In this document: positions 51,129-58,927 of the stretch, piece after piece
How positions within the stretch are numbered: position 1 is the first letter of the stretch
Layout: every line of letters begins with the position of its first letter
NCBI GenBank assembly: GCA_041178405.1
Contig: JBEGVK010000042.1
Span: 10,658-74,657, forward strand
Direction: 5' to 3'
DNA length: 64,000 bases
From: UBA668 sp041178405
GTDB taxonomy: Bacteria; Actinomycetota; Acidimicrobiia; Acidimicrobiales; Ilumatobacteraceae
The notes under the pieces: model-generated
The model's input: only the letters and a program-made list of their open reading frames with translations
What the model was told of the DNA's origin: nothing
The model's database searches: none
Program-made: the position numbers and the translations under genes

Positions 51129-52007
51129 TCAGCGGCCGCGGAACTCGGGCTGGCGCTTCTCGAGATACGCCGCCACACCCTCGCGGAAGTCGGCGGTGCG
51201 CAGCAGGGTGAGCAACTGCAGGAAGACGTGGTGCACGTTCTGGTCGAACGTCTCGGTCTCGGCCGCCCTCATCATCCGCTTGATGGCTCGCACGGCGAGC
51301 GGGGCATTGGCGCTGATCTCGGCCGCCATCGAGCGGACACCCTCAGCGAACTCGGCATCCGGATAGACATGGTTCACGAGTCCGAGTCGCAGCGCGTCGT
51401 CGGCCGTCAGCACCCTGCCGGTGAACGCGATCTCGGCGGCCCGCGCGTAGCCCACCATGCGCGGCAGCAGCCATGTGCCGCCGCTCTCGGGCACGATGCC
51501 GCGTCGCGCAAACCCCGGATTGAGCTTCGCAGAAGCGGCTGCGATGCGGATGTCGCAGCCAAGGGCGATGTCGAGCCCATAGCCGGCGGCACCGCCGTTG
51601 AGGGCGCAGATCGTGGGGGTGTCGAGGTGGTGCAGCACGATGGGCGGGGTCGACCGGAGCTCGATCTCACCGGGCACTCCGGCACCGTCAGAGAGCCCGC
51701 CGAGTGCTCCCGGCGATGCGCTCATCTGCGCCGCCATGTCGAGGCCTGCGCAGAATGCCCGGCCTGCGCCGGTGAGCACGATGCAGCGCACGGCGGGATC
51801 TCGGTCGGCGGTGAGCAGCGCATCTGACAACTGGTCGAGCATGGCCGCCGAGATGGTGTTGAGGCGCCCCGGCGCGTCGAGGGTGACGGTTGCCACATGC
51901 CCGTCGACCTCGAGTCGTACTTCGATGGGCGCCGCAGCGGTGCGGCCCACCGTCGAGTCTTCGCCGCCTGGCGAACCCGGTGCACTGGACTCAGGCTGGG
52001 ATCCCAT
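51129..52007 (-). CDS. Enoyl-CoA hydratase/isomerase family protein
   Basis: 292-aa crotonase-fold enzyme. VATVTLDAPGRLNTISAAML, the first oxyanion Gly/Ala in AFCAGLDMAAQ, the second in GGAAGYGLDIALGCDIRIAA and a Glu in GIVPESGGTWLLPR. A 27-residue Ser/Pro-rich N-terminus is dispensable. ATG 52007 is 7 bases after TACGTT. It is a monocistronic unit; acyl-CoA substrate not assignable. Confidence 0.88.
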   Translation of the reverse strand: MGSQPESSAPGSPGGEDSTVGRTAAAPIEVRLEVDGHVATVTLDAPGRLNTISAAMLDQLSDALLTADRDPAVRCIVLTGAGRAFCAGLDMAAQMSASPGALGGLSDGAGVPGEIELRSTPPIVLHHLDTPTICALNGGAAGYGLDIALGCDIRIAAASAKLNPGFARRGIVPESGGTWLLPRMVGYARAAEIAFTGRVLTADDALRLGLVNHVYPDAEFAEGVRSMAAEISANAPLAVRAIKRMMRAAETETFDQNVHHVFLQLLTLLRTADFREGVAAYLEKRQPEFRGR

Positions 52008-52014
52008 CTCTGCG

Positions 52015-52020
52015 AACGTA
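52015..52020 (-). promoter_or_regulatory. -10 box TACGTT, leaderless
   Basis: TACGTT followed by 7 bases and the enoyl-CoA hydratase ATG at 52007. Confidence 0.5.
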
Positions 52021-52075
52021 GTGCGCCGGACCCCGATTTCGCCCCCTCGACTGCCCCATCGGCGACAGCGATCCC

Positions 52076-52081
52076 TAGACT
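52076..52081 (+). promoter_or_regulatory. -10 box TAGACT for binding-protein gene
   Basis: TAGACT gives a leader of about 55 bases, ending in GGGGGAG, a strong ribosome site 6 bases before ATG 52142. Confidence 0.45.
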
Positions 52082-52141
52082 CAGGGCTTCGACAACATCA
52101 GGGCGGCATCCCGCCGCCTTGGCTCCTAGGGGGAGAATCCC

Positions 52142-53506
52142 ATGCAGAGAACCCGTGTGCGCCGGGCAGGCGCGCTGCTCGTAGGTCTGTCGCTGTTCGC
52201 GGCTGCCTGCGGCGACGACAAGGAAGCATCCAACACCACGGCTGCTGAGACCACCATGCCCACCGACACCACCGGCGGCGCCGACACCACGGCTCCCGCT
52301 GGCGGCGGCGAGCTGGCCGGCATGAAGGGCACCACGCCCCTCCCGCCGGAGCTGGCTCAGGAGTTCAAGGACCGCATCCTGACCACGCCCTCGGGCGCCG
52401 GCCAGACCGACTTCAACTACGCCGCTGAGACGTACGACGCGGTCGTCATCATGGCCCTCGCTGCCGAGGCCGCCAAGACCGACGGCATCGAGTACGCCAG
52501 CTTCATCGTCGACGTGTCGACCGGTGGCGAGAAGTGCACCGACTTCGTGGCGTGCCGCGACCTGCTGGCCGCCGGCACCGACATCGACTATGACGGCGTG
52601 TCGGGCCCGAACGACCTCAACGGCAACGGCGAGCCCCTCGCCGGCACCTATGGCGTCCTGCAGTTCGGCGCCGACAACCGCATCGACGACTCGCTGACCA
52701 CCAACGTGTCGGCCGAGTCGCCGGAGTCGGCGGTGCTGCCGGAGTCGGCAGTCGAGGGTGCCCGCGCCGGTGACGGCACGTTCACCATCGGCGGCCTGCT
52801 GCCCCAGACCGGTTCGCTGGCCTTCCTCGGCAACCCGATGTTCGCCGGCGCCGAGCTCGCCGTGGCCGAGATCAACGCCGCTGGCGGCGTCCTCGGTGCG
52901 GAGATGGTGTACTCGGCCGGTGACTCGGGCGACACCAGCACCGACCTCGCCAACCAGACCACCGACCGCTTCCTCGCCGAGAACGTCGACGGCATCGTCG
53001 GCCCCGCCTCGTCGGGCGTGGCGCTCACCGTGATCGACAAGATCACGGCAGCTGGCGTGGTGCTCTTCTCGCCCGCCAACACCTCGCCGGTGCTGTCGAC
53101 CTATGCCGACAAGGGCCTCTACTTCCGCAACGCTCCGCCGGACACCCTGCAGGGTGTCGTCATCGCCGACCTCGTCGTCGGCGACGGCAACCAGAGCGTG
53201 TGGATCATGGGCCTGGACGATGCCTACGGCAACGGCCTTGCTGACGTCATCGAGGCCGCCCTCACCGAGGCCGGCATCGAGGTCCTCGGCAAGACCATCT
53301 ACGACCCGGCTGCCGCCAGCTTCGACACCGAAGTCGGCGAGATCGCTGCTGCCGATCCGGACGCAGTCGTCCTCATCACCTTCGACGAGGGCGCCCGCAT
53401 CCTGAAGACCATGGTCGAGCTGGGCATCGGCCCGTCGGCCAAGATGATCTACGGCTGCGACGGCAACATGGGCAACGCCCTCGGCGAGGCCTTCGACGCC
53501 GCCTGA
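52142..53506 (+). CDS. Branched-chain amino-acid-type binding lipoprotein with permuted lobes
   Basis: 454-aa solute-binding lipoprotein for the liv-type importer encoded next to it. Signal peptide residues 1-22 with lipobox LFAAAC (Cys 23), then a Thr-rich linker to about residue 56. The order after this is abnormal. Residues 57-187 (GMKGTTPLPPELAQEF, FNYAAETYDAVVIMALAAEAAK, IDYDGVSGP) correspond to what is normally the C-terminal third of a Peripla_BP_6 protein. A linker with repeated PESAV follows. Residues 212-454 (FTIGGLLPQTGSLAFLG, VAEINAAGGVLGAEM, VWIMGLDDAYGNG, MIYGCDGNMGNALGEAFDAA) are the normal N-terminal two thirds. The frame is open throughout, with normal high-GC codon use. Confidence 0.85.
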   Translation: MQRTRVRRAGALLVGLSLFAAACGDDKEASNTTAAETTMPTDTTGGADTTAPAGGGELAGMKGTTPLPPELAQEFKDRILTTPSGAGQTDFNYAAETYDAVVIMALAAEAAKTDGIEYASFIVDVSTGGEKCTDFVACRDLLAAGTDIDYDGVSGPNDLNGNGEPLAGTYGVLQFGADNRIDDSLTTNVSAESPESAVLPESAVEGARAGDGTFTIGGLLPQTGSLAFLGNPMFAGAELAVAEINAAGGVLGAEMVYSAGDSGDTSTDLANQTTDRFLAENVDGIVGPASSGVALTVIDKITAAGVVLFSPANTSPVLSTYADKGLYFRNAPPDTLQGVVIADLVVGDGNQSVWIMGLDDAYGNGLADVIEAALTEAGIEVLGKTIYDPAAASFDTEVGEIAAADPDAVVLITFDEGARILKTMVELGIGPSAKMIYGCDGNMGNALGEAFDAA

Positions 53507-53520
53507 TCCCTCGGGATCAG
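53503..53520. promoter_or_regulatory. Palindrome across the binding-protein stop codon
   Basis: CTGATCCC, TC, GGGATCAG: an 8-bp perfect inverted repeat that includes the stop TGA. It precedes the main terminator by 23 bases. Confidence 0.5.
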
Positions 53521-53543
53521 ACGTCACGTCATCTCACTGACGG

Positions 53544-53569
53544 ACGCCCCGGGCTTCGGCCCGGGGCGT
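53544..53569. terminator. Strong hairpin terminator with TTCG loop
   Basis: ACGCCCCGGGC and GCCCGGGGCGT form an 11-bp perfect stem closed by the stable tetraloop TTCG, 38 bases after the binding-protein stop. It lies between convergent genes. Confidence 0.75.
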
Positions 53570-53694
53570 TCGCCGTTGTGGCGCTGCTCGCCGAGGGCGA
53601 CCGCGCTGCAGTGCAACCACTCGCCCAGCCAGTTGACGAGGGCCTGTCGTGGTGCTGGCGCAGCGATGCGGACTGCGACGGGCGAGGCTGCGGC
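53570..53694. other. Spacer between terminator and livF
   Basis: 125 bases with no supported gene. I looked for a remnant of the binding protein's missing C-terminal end and found none. Confidence 0.4.
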
Positions 53695-54450
53695 TCAGCC
53701 GCCGGTCATCTTGGCGAGCGTGCCGAGGTACAGCTCGATGACGGCCGGATCCTTCAGCAGGTCGCGGCCAGTACCGGTGTAGGCGTTGCGGCCCTGGTCG
53801 AGCACGTAGCCCCTGTCGACGACCTGGAGGCATCGGCGGGCGTTCTGCTCGACCATCAGGATGGCCACGCCTGTGTCGTTGATGGCCCGGCAGTTGAGGA
53901 ACACCTCGTCCTGCAGCATCGGCGACAGGCCGGCCGAGGGCTCGTCGAGCAGCAGCAGCGTGGGCTCGAGCATCAGCGCCCGGCTCATTGCCACCATCTG
54001 GCGCTCTCCGCCCGACAGTGCGCCGGCCTTGGTGGTCGCACGGTCGAGCAGGCGCGGGAACAGCCCGGTGACGTAGTCGAAGCGTTCCCTGAACACCTTC
54101 GGGCGAAGGAAGCAGCCCATCTCGAGGTTCTCGGTGACCGTGAGGCTTGGGAAGACGTTCTTGGTCTGGGGCACGTAGCCAACGCCGCGCGACACCAGCT
54201 GGTGGGCCTTCATTCCCGTGATGTCGTCGCCCATGAAGGTGACGGTACCGCTGCGCACGGTGCACTGGCCGAGCACCGCCTTCAGGAACGTGCTCTTGCC
54301 GGCCCCATTGGGCCCGATGATGCCGACGAACTCGCCGGAGTTCACCACGAGGTTGCACCCGTTGAGGATGTTCACCTCGGGGATGTACCCGGCGACCAGC
54401 TCGTCGCCGCGCAGCACCTCGGTGCCAGCGGCTGCGGACCCTGTGCTCAT
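53695..54450 (-). CDS. livF: Branched-chain amino-acid ABC transporter ATPase LivF
   Basis: 251-aa ATP-binding subunit. Walker A GIIGPNGAGKSTFLKAVLG, Q-loop VPQTKNVFPSLTV, signature ALSGGERQMVAMSRAL, Walker B LLLLDEPSAGLSP and switch VEQNARRCL, which lacks the usual His as in other LivF proteins (VEQ-N). Overlaps the livG stop by 4 bases (ATGA). Last gene of livHMGF. Confidence 0.95.
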   Translation of the reverse strand: MSTGSAAAGTEVLRGDELVAGYIPEVNILNGCNLVVNSGEFVGIIGPNGAGKSTFLKAVLGQCTVRSGTVTFMGDDITGMKAHQLVSRGVGYVPQTKNVFPSLTVTENLEMGCFLRPKVFRERFDYVTGLFPRLLDRATTKAGALSGGERQMVAMSRALMLEPTLLLLDEPSAGLSPMLQDEVFLNCRAINDTGVAILMVEQNARRCLQVVDRGYVLDQGRNAYTGTGRDLLKDPAVIELYLGTLAKMTGG

Positions 54451-55313
54451 GCGTCCTCCATCAGCGACTTGCCCTGGTGGGCGCCCAGATAGGCATCGAT
54501 CACGGCCTGGTTGCGGCTGATCTGGTCTGGCGTGCCCTCGGCGATGAGACGGCCCTCGGCCATCACGATCACCCAGTCGCTGATGTCGTGCACCATGTCC
54601 ATGTCGTGCTCGACGAACAGCACGGTCATGCCCTCGTCGCGCAGCCCTCGGATGTGCTGGTTGAGGCTCTGCTTCAGCGCAGGGTTCACGCCCGCCATCG
54701 GCTCGTCGAGCATCACCATGGTGGGGCCGGTCATCAGTGCCCGGGCCATCTCGAGCAGCTTGCGCTGGCCGCCGGACAGGGTGCCGGCGTACTCGTTGCG
54801 CATGTGGTCGAGCTTGAAGCGATGCAGCAACTCATCGGCCCTGGCCTCGATTGCCGCTTCCTGCGACCTCCAGGTGAACGGCAGCATGCCGTTCCACCAG
54901 CGCTCGCCTCGCTGGCCCGTGGCGCCCAGCTTCATGTTCTCGATCACCGACAGCTTGGTGAGGCTCTTGGTGAGCTGGAAGGTGCGCACCATGCCGAGCT
55001 GCGCAGTGCGGTGGGCCACCACCTTGTCGAGCGTGCGTCCCTCGAATGTCCAGGTGCCCTCATTTGGCTCGTCGAAGCCGCTGAGCAGGTTGAACAGCGT
55101 CGTCTTGCCGGCGCCGTTGGGGCCGATGAGCGCCGTGATCGAGTGGCGCTGCACCTCGACGTGGTCGACGTCGACAGCGACGATGCCCCCGAACCTGCGC
55201 CGGATCGCATCGGCGACAAGGATGGCATCTGGCTTGCGGCTGCCGGGCTCGGGCGCCACCGTGGCGAGCGCCGCCCGTGCCTGCTGCGCGTACTGGCTGG
55301 TGTCAGCGCCCAT
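54447..55313 (-). CDS. livG: Branched-chain amino-acid ABC transporter ATPase LivG
   Basis: 288-aa ATP-binding subunit. Walker A ALIGPNGAGKTTLFNLLSG, LGMVRTFQLTKSL, signature TLSGGQRKLLEMARAL, Walker B MVMLDEPMAGVNP and switch VEHDMDMV with the C-terminal LivG extension GRLIAEGTPDQI. A 29-residue N-terminal extension is not typical. Its first bases overlap the livM 3' end by 11. Confidence 0.95.
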   Translation of the reverse strand: MGADTSQYAQQARAALATVAPEPGSRKPDAILVADAIRRRFGGIVAVDVDHVEVQRHSITALIGPNGAGKTTLFNLLSGFDEPNEGTWTFEGRTLDKVVAHRTAQLGMVRTFQLTKSLTKLSVIENMKLGATGQRGERWWNGMLPFTWRSQEAAIEARADELLHRFKLDHMRNEYAGTLSGGQRKLLEMARALMTGPTMVMLDEPMAGVNPALKQSLNQHIRGLRDEGMTVLFVEHDMDMVHDISDWVIVMAEGRLIAEGTPDQISRNQAVIDAYLGAHQGKSLMEDA

Positions 55314-56499
55314 CGAGTGCCATCTCCTTGCGGTTGCCGAACAGCCCCTGGGGCCGGAAGACCATCAGCATGATCAGGCCGACGCCCACGAGCACCAGAC
55401 GGAACTGGCCGCGGGCACTGGCGTTCTCGAGCAGGGTGATGCCGCCGACTGCGAGGCGGCCCGTGTCGTCGGACACCTCTGAGAGGAACACGTCGGTGAA
55501 GGCGAGCAGTGCCCAGTAGGCCATCGGGCCGACGATGCTGCCGGTCACGGTGGCGACTCCACCAAGAACTAGCGCGGTGAGCACGTAGAAGGTGAGCGCC
55601 CGGCTGAAGTTGTCGGGCTGGACGTTGCTGGTGCGAAGGGCGTTGATGACACCGGCGAGCATGCCGATGACGGCGCCGATCACGAGCGCCGACATCTTGT
55701 AGCCGAACACGTTCTTTCCGAGGCTCCGCACGGCGTCCTCGTCCTCGCGGATGCCCTTCAGGACGCGGCCCCACGGACTGCGCATCAGCGCCCACACGTA
55801 CAGGGCACAGACGGCGACGATTCCCCATCCGACGATTAGCACCCACAGGTCGGTGCCGAGATAGTCGAACCGCGGGAAGAGAGCCATCAGCACTGCGAAC
55901 ACAACGGCGCCTGCCCCTGCCGCGAGCACCCAGTTGATGCCCGCCCTGCCGGTACGGCGTCCCCTGAGGCGATCGATCGCAATGCCCACCGCGAGCGCCA
56001 CCAGCACCCAGAACGCGAACAGCGCGATCCGCATGAGTCCTGACGTCTGCAGCGGTCCGAGGCCGTATGCGTTGCCAGGAGCGTCGACCGGACTGAGGTC
56101 CTGGAAGCCGGCAGCGAAGCCCTTCAACCCGTCAGTGCCGCCGAATTTCTCCTTGTGCGTCACCGATCGCACGATGAGTCGCACCAGTTCGGCGAGGGCG
56201 ATCGTGACGATGGCGAGATAGTCGGCACGCAGGCGCAGTGTGGGCACGCCGACGATGACGGCCAGCACTGCCGCATATGCAAACCCGAAGGCGACGCCCC
56301 ACCACCACGACACGCCCCAGTAGTTGACGCTCATGCCGAGGCCATAGGCACCGGCGGCCATGAACGCCGCCTGGCCGAAGTTCAGCAGTCCGGCATAGCC
56401 GAACTGCACGTTCAGTCCGAGGGCGGCGATGATGAACACCACGGCATCGAGGCCGAAGAACGCCTTCAGCGTCAGTTCGAGAATGAGTCCCCAGTCCAT
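55303..56499 (-). CDS. livM: Branched-chain amino-acid ABC transporter permease LivM
   Basis: 398-aa inner-membrane permease with about ten hydrophobic segments. FGYAGLLNFGQAAFMAAGAYGLG and RADYLAIVTIALAELVRLIV are LivM signatures; the ATPase-coupling EAA-like loop is SPWGRVLKGIREDEDAVRSLGKNVFGYK. An extended Arg-rich loop near residue 190 separates two membrane halves. Ends FRPQGLFG. Gap to livH is 10 bases. Confidence 0.94.
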   Translation of the reverse strand: MDWGLILELTLKAFFGLDAVVFIIAALGLNVQFGYAGLLNFGQAAFMAAGAYGLGMSVNYWGVSWWWGVAFGFAYAAVLAVIVGVPTLRLRADYLAIVTIALAELVRLIVRSVTHKEKFGGTDGLKGFAAGFQDLSPVDAPGNAYGLGPLQTSGLMRIALFAFWVLVALAVGIAIDRLRGRRTGRAGINWVLAAGAGAVVFAVLMALFPRFDYLGTDLWVLIVGWGIVAVCALYVWALMRSPWGRVLKGIREDEDAVRSLGKNVFGYKMSALVIGAVIGMLAGVINALRTSNVQPDNFSRALTFYVLTALVLGGVATVTGSIVGPMAYWALLAFTDVFLSEVSDDTGRLAVGGITLLENASARGQFRLVLVGVGLIMLMVFRPQGLFGNRKEMALDGR

Positions 56500-56509
56500 C
56501 GGTGCCTCC

Positions 56510-57853
56510 TCAGCCCACTCGTTCCTTCCGGCCCAGGATGCCCTGCGGCCGGAAAAGGAGGATCAGGATCAGGATCGCCAGGGCCGGCACCGTCTTCAGC
56601 TCAGTTGGCACGCCATTGCTGATCCACTCGAACCACGGGATGTCGGGCAGGACCGGGATGCCCATCGTCGACACCTCGACGAAGACGCCGATGACGAAAC
56701 CTCCGACGAGTGCGCCGTACGCAGATCCAAGGCCGCCCAGTGTGATGCCGGCAAACATGAGGAACAGCAGGTTCGCGCCCATGTCGCCCTTCACGCCCTC
56801 GTCGAGACCGCGCACCACGCCGCCGAGTGCTGCCAGTGAGCCGCCCAGGAACCAGACGATGCGGATGATCTTCTGGCTGTCGATGCCCGTGCTGCTCGCC
56901 AACTCGGGGTTGTCGCTCACGGCCCTCGTGGCCTTGCCGAGCCGCGTCTTCTGGAGCGTGAGCGCGACGGCGACAAGTGCGACGAGCGACACGATGCCGG
57001 CCACGAGGTCGCGCTGGGTGATGTCGACTGGCCCGAACGACGAGGCGGTCTGCTTGTTCCAGGCGGTGTAGCGCTTGGTGGCATTTCCGAAGTACATCAG
57101 GAACACGTTGAGCATGACGATCGACAGGCCGACCGAGACGACCATCTGCGAGATGAGACCCACTCCGCGGCGTCGCAGCCTCGCCCACATGCCCCAGTCG
57201 AGGGCGAGTCCGAGCAGTCCCCCGAGCACCACGGTGGCGAGCGCCGACGGCAGGAACGGCCAGCCGAGGCCGACGGAGAACGCATAGGCGATGATGCCGC
57301 CGAACGTCACCAGCTCGCCGTGAGCGAAGTTGGTGAGTCCGGTCGTGCCGAAGATCAGCGAGAGACCGACCGAGCAGATGGCGATGACGATGCCGAGGCG
57401 GATGCCGTTGACGATGGCGTCGAAGAGCCGGTCCCAGTAGCCCTCCGTTGAACGAACCGCCTCGCCGGTGAAGTACGAGACGGTCTTGATGTTCGTCTTG
57501 AAGTTGGCGGCCACGATGGTGAGCGTCTCGTCGCCCTCGGCGAGCGCCTTGCCCTCGGGCAGCGTGCTGGTGTCGAGCGTCACCGTGAGGTCGACCTTCT
57601 CGGCAATGCAGACCAGGGCCACGCCCTTGGCGTCGGTGACGGCGTCGCCGAGCGGCGTGCCGGCCGCATCGGCCACGGTGACCTTCACGCCTTCGAGGGG
57701 ATCCTTCTTCCCCGTCGACTGGTCGTTGACGAGGGCCCGGATGCCGGGACCGTCACACGTGGCGGCCTGCGCCGAACCGGCCGGCAGCAGGCACGCGCCC
57801 GCTGCAGCGCAGCCGAGGACCGCGAGGGCCAACCGTCGGGACAGGTGCTTCAC
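56510..57853 (-). CDS. livH: LivH permease with extracytoplasmic N-terminal domain
   Basis: 447-aa permease, much longer than the roughly 300 residues of Escherichia coli LivH. Residues 1-31 are a signal peptide (KHLSRRLALAVLGCAAAGACLLPAGSAQA). Residues 32-130 form a secreted domain with two Cys and an Ig/CNA-B-like repeat look (LEGVKVTVADAAGTPLGDAVTDAKGVALV). The LivH core follows: GLSLIFGTTGLTNFAHGELVTFGGI, with coupling loop TRLGKATRAVSDNPELASSTGID and FRPQGILG. GTG at 57853 with GGGGGA upstream. Confidence 0.9.
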   Translation of the reverse strand: MKHLSRRLALAVLGCAAAGACLLPAGSAQAATCDGPGIRALVNDQSTGKKDPLEGVKVTVADAAGTPLGDAVTDAKGVALVCIAEKVDLTVTLDTSTLPEGKALAEGDETLTIVAANFKTNIKTVSYFTGEAVRSTEGYWDRLFDAIVNGIRLGIVIAICSVGLSLIFGTTGLTNFAHGELVTFGGIIAYAFSVGLGWPFLPSALATVVLGGLLGLALDWGMWARLRRRGVGLISQMVVSVGLSIVMLNVFLMYFGNATKRYTAWNKQTASSFGPVDITQRDLVAGIVSLVALVAVALTLQKTRLGKATRAVSDNPELASSTGIDSQKIIRIVWFLGGSLAALGGVVRGLDEGVKGDMGANLLFLMFAGITLGGLGSAYGALVGGFVIGVFVEVSTMGIPVLPDIPWFEWISNGVPTELKTVPALAILILILLFRPQGILGRKERVG

Positions 57854-57966
57854 GAGTTCGGTTCCCCCACGTAGTGCGTATCGGTGGCCCGTCACCGGGC
57901 TCACTGTCTGTCGAGCGAGCACAGCGTCCCACCGCCGGTCCCGCTGTCGGCCGAGCACTGCAGCAC
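57854..57966. other. Divergent region livH / EamA
   Basis: About 113 bases, with the livH ribosome site at one end. No convincing -10 for livH was found. Confidence 0.35.
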
Positions 57967-57972
57967 TACCCT
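57967..57972 (+). promoter_or_regulatory. -10 box TACCCT, leaderless
   Basis: TACCCT ends 7 bases before GTG 57980 and identifies it as the start, rather than an in-frame codon 32 positions upstream. Confidence 0.5.
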
Positions 57973-57979
57973 GCCGCAG

Positions 57980-58927
57980 GTGATCTGCACCGACGGGGCG
58001 AAGTCTGGCACATTCGCCGTGCTGCTGTCGGCGGCATTGTTCGGCACCACCGGCACCGTGCTCGTCGCTGCGCCGCTCGGCGCTGAAGCATGGTCGGCGG
58101 GGGCATGGCGGCTGCTCGTGGGCGCACTCACGCTCGTGGCGCTGGCAGTGCTCGCTGACCGCCGCACTCGGCGTCGTGGTATCACCGTGCCGCCGCACCG
58201 CTGGCCCGCAGTAGGCACGACGGCGGTCGGCGCGGTCGGCGTGGCGGTGTTCCAGGTCGGATACTTCCTGGCGGTCGAGCGGACCGGGGTCGCCGTGGGC
58301 ACCGTTGCCACGATTGGCTCGGGGCCGGCCATCGCTGGGGCGGCGGGTGCGGTCGCCGCCCGGCACCGCCCGGATCGGGACTGGCTTGCGGGCACGGCAG
58401 TGGCTGTCACCGGGGTCGTGCTGTTGGGAATCTGGGGCACATCGGGCAACGAAGCGTCTGCCGACGCCGTCGGCATCCTGCTGGCACTTGCCGCTGCCGC
58501 AGGATGGGCAACGTTCACGACGATGAGTCGTCGCCAGATCGACAGCGGCACGCCCAGCACGACGAGCATGGCGGCAGTCTTCGCCGGGGGCGCCGTGCTC
58601 GTCGCACCCGCACTGGCATGGCACGGGGGTGGGTGGGCGCTGCAGGGCTGGGGACCGCTCGTGGTGGCCCATCTGGGCGTGCTCACTGTCGGCGTCGCCT
58701 ACTGGTCGTACGGCATTGCGCTTCGCAGCCTGCCCGCTCCGACCGTGATCACGCTCACCCTGCTCGAGCCGATCACGGCCGCAGCACTCGGCATCGCCGT
58801 CGTCGGCGAACGGCTCAGCCCCGCTGGCGTTGCCGGGATCGCGCTCGTGCTCGCCGGACTCGCCGTCACGGGCCGTGCTGCCGTCCGCGGCGCACAGCAC
58901 GATGCACCGGGTACGGTGCCGACGTGA
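57980..58927 (+). CDS. EamA-family (DMT) permease
   Basis: 315-aa membrane protein with ten predicted spans in two EamA repeats. Repeat 1: TFAVLLSAALFGTTGTVLV, AGAWRLLVGALTLVAL, YFLAVERTGVAVGTVATIGSGPAIAG; repeat 2: GILLALAAAAGWATFTTMSRR, VAYWSYGIALRSLPAPTVITLTLLEPITAAALGI. DMT permeases export metabolites such as amino acids. The stop overlaps the next GTG (GTGA). Substrate unknown. Confidence 0.88.
   Translation: MICTDGAKSGTFAVLLSAALFGTTGTVLVAAPLGAEAWSAGAWRLLVGALTLVALAVLADRRTRRRGITVPPHRWPAVGTTAVGAVGVAVFQVGYFLAVERTGVAVGTVATIGSGPAIAGAAGAVAARHRPDRDWLAGTAVAVTGVVLLGIWGTSGNEASADAVGILLALAAAAGWATFTTMSRRQIDSGTPSTTSMAAVFAGGAVLVAPALAWHGGGWALQGWGPLVVAHLGVLTVGVAYWSYGIALRSLPAPTVITLTLLEPITAAALGIAVVGERLSPAGVAGIALVLAGLAVTGRAAVRGAQHDAPGTVPT
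58912..58917 (+). promoter_or_regulatory. -10 box TACGGT inside EamA 3' end
   Basis: TACGGT ends 6 bases before GTG 58924, so the monooxygenase gene may have its own leaderless promoter inside the preceding gene. Confidence 0.45.

Noticed and set aside
52142..53506. Binding-protein gene read as two genes or as a frameshifted pseudogene
   Set aside because: A single frame is open from the lipobox to the stop without internal stop or start signals, and both segments keep coding character.
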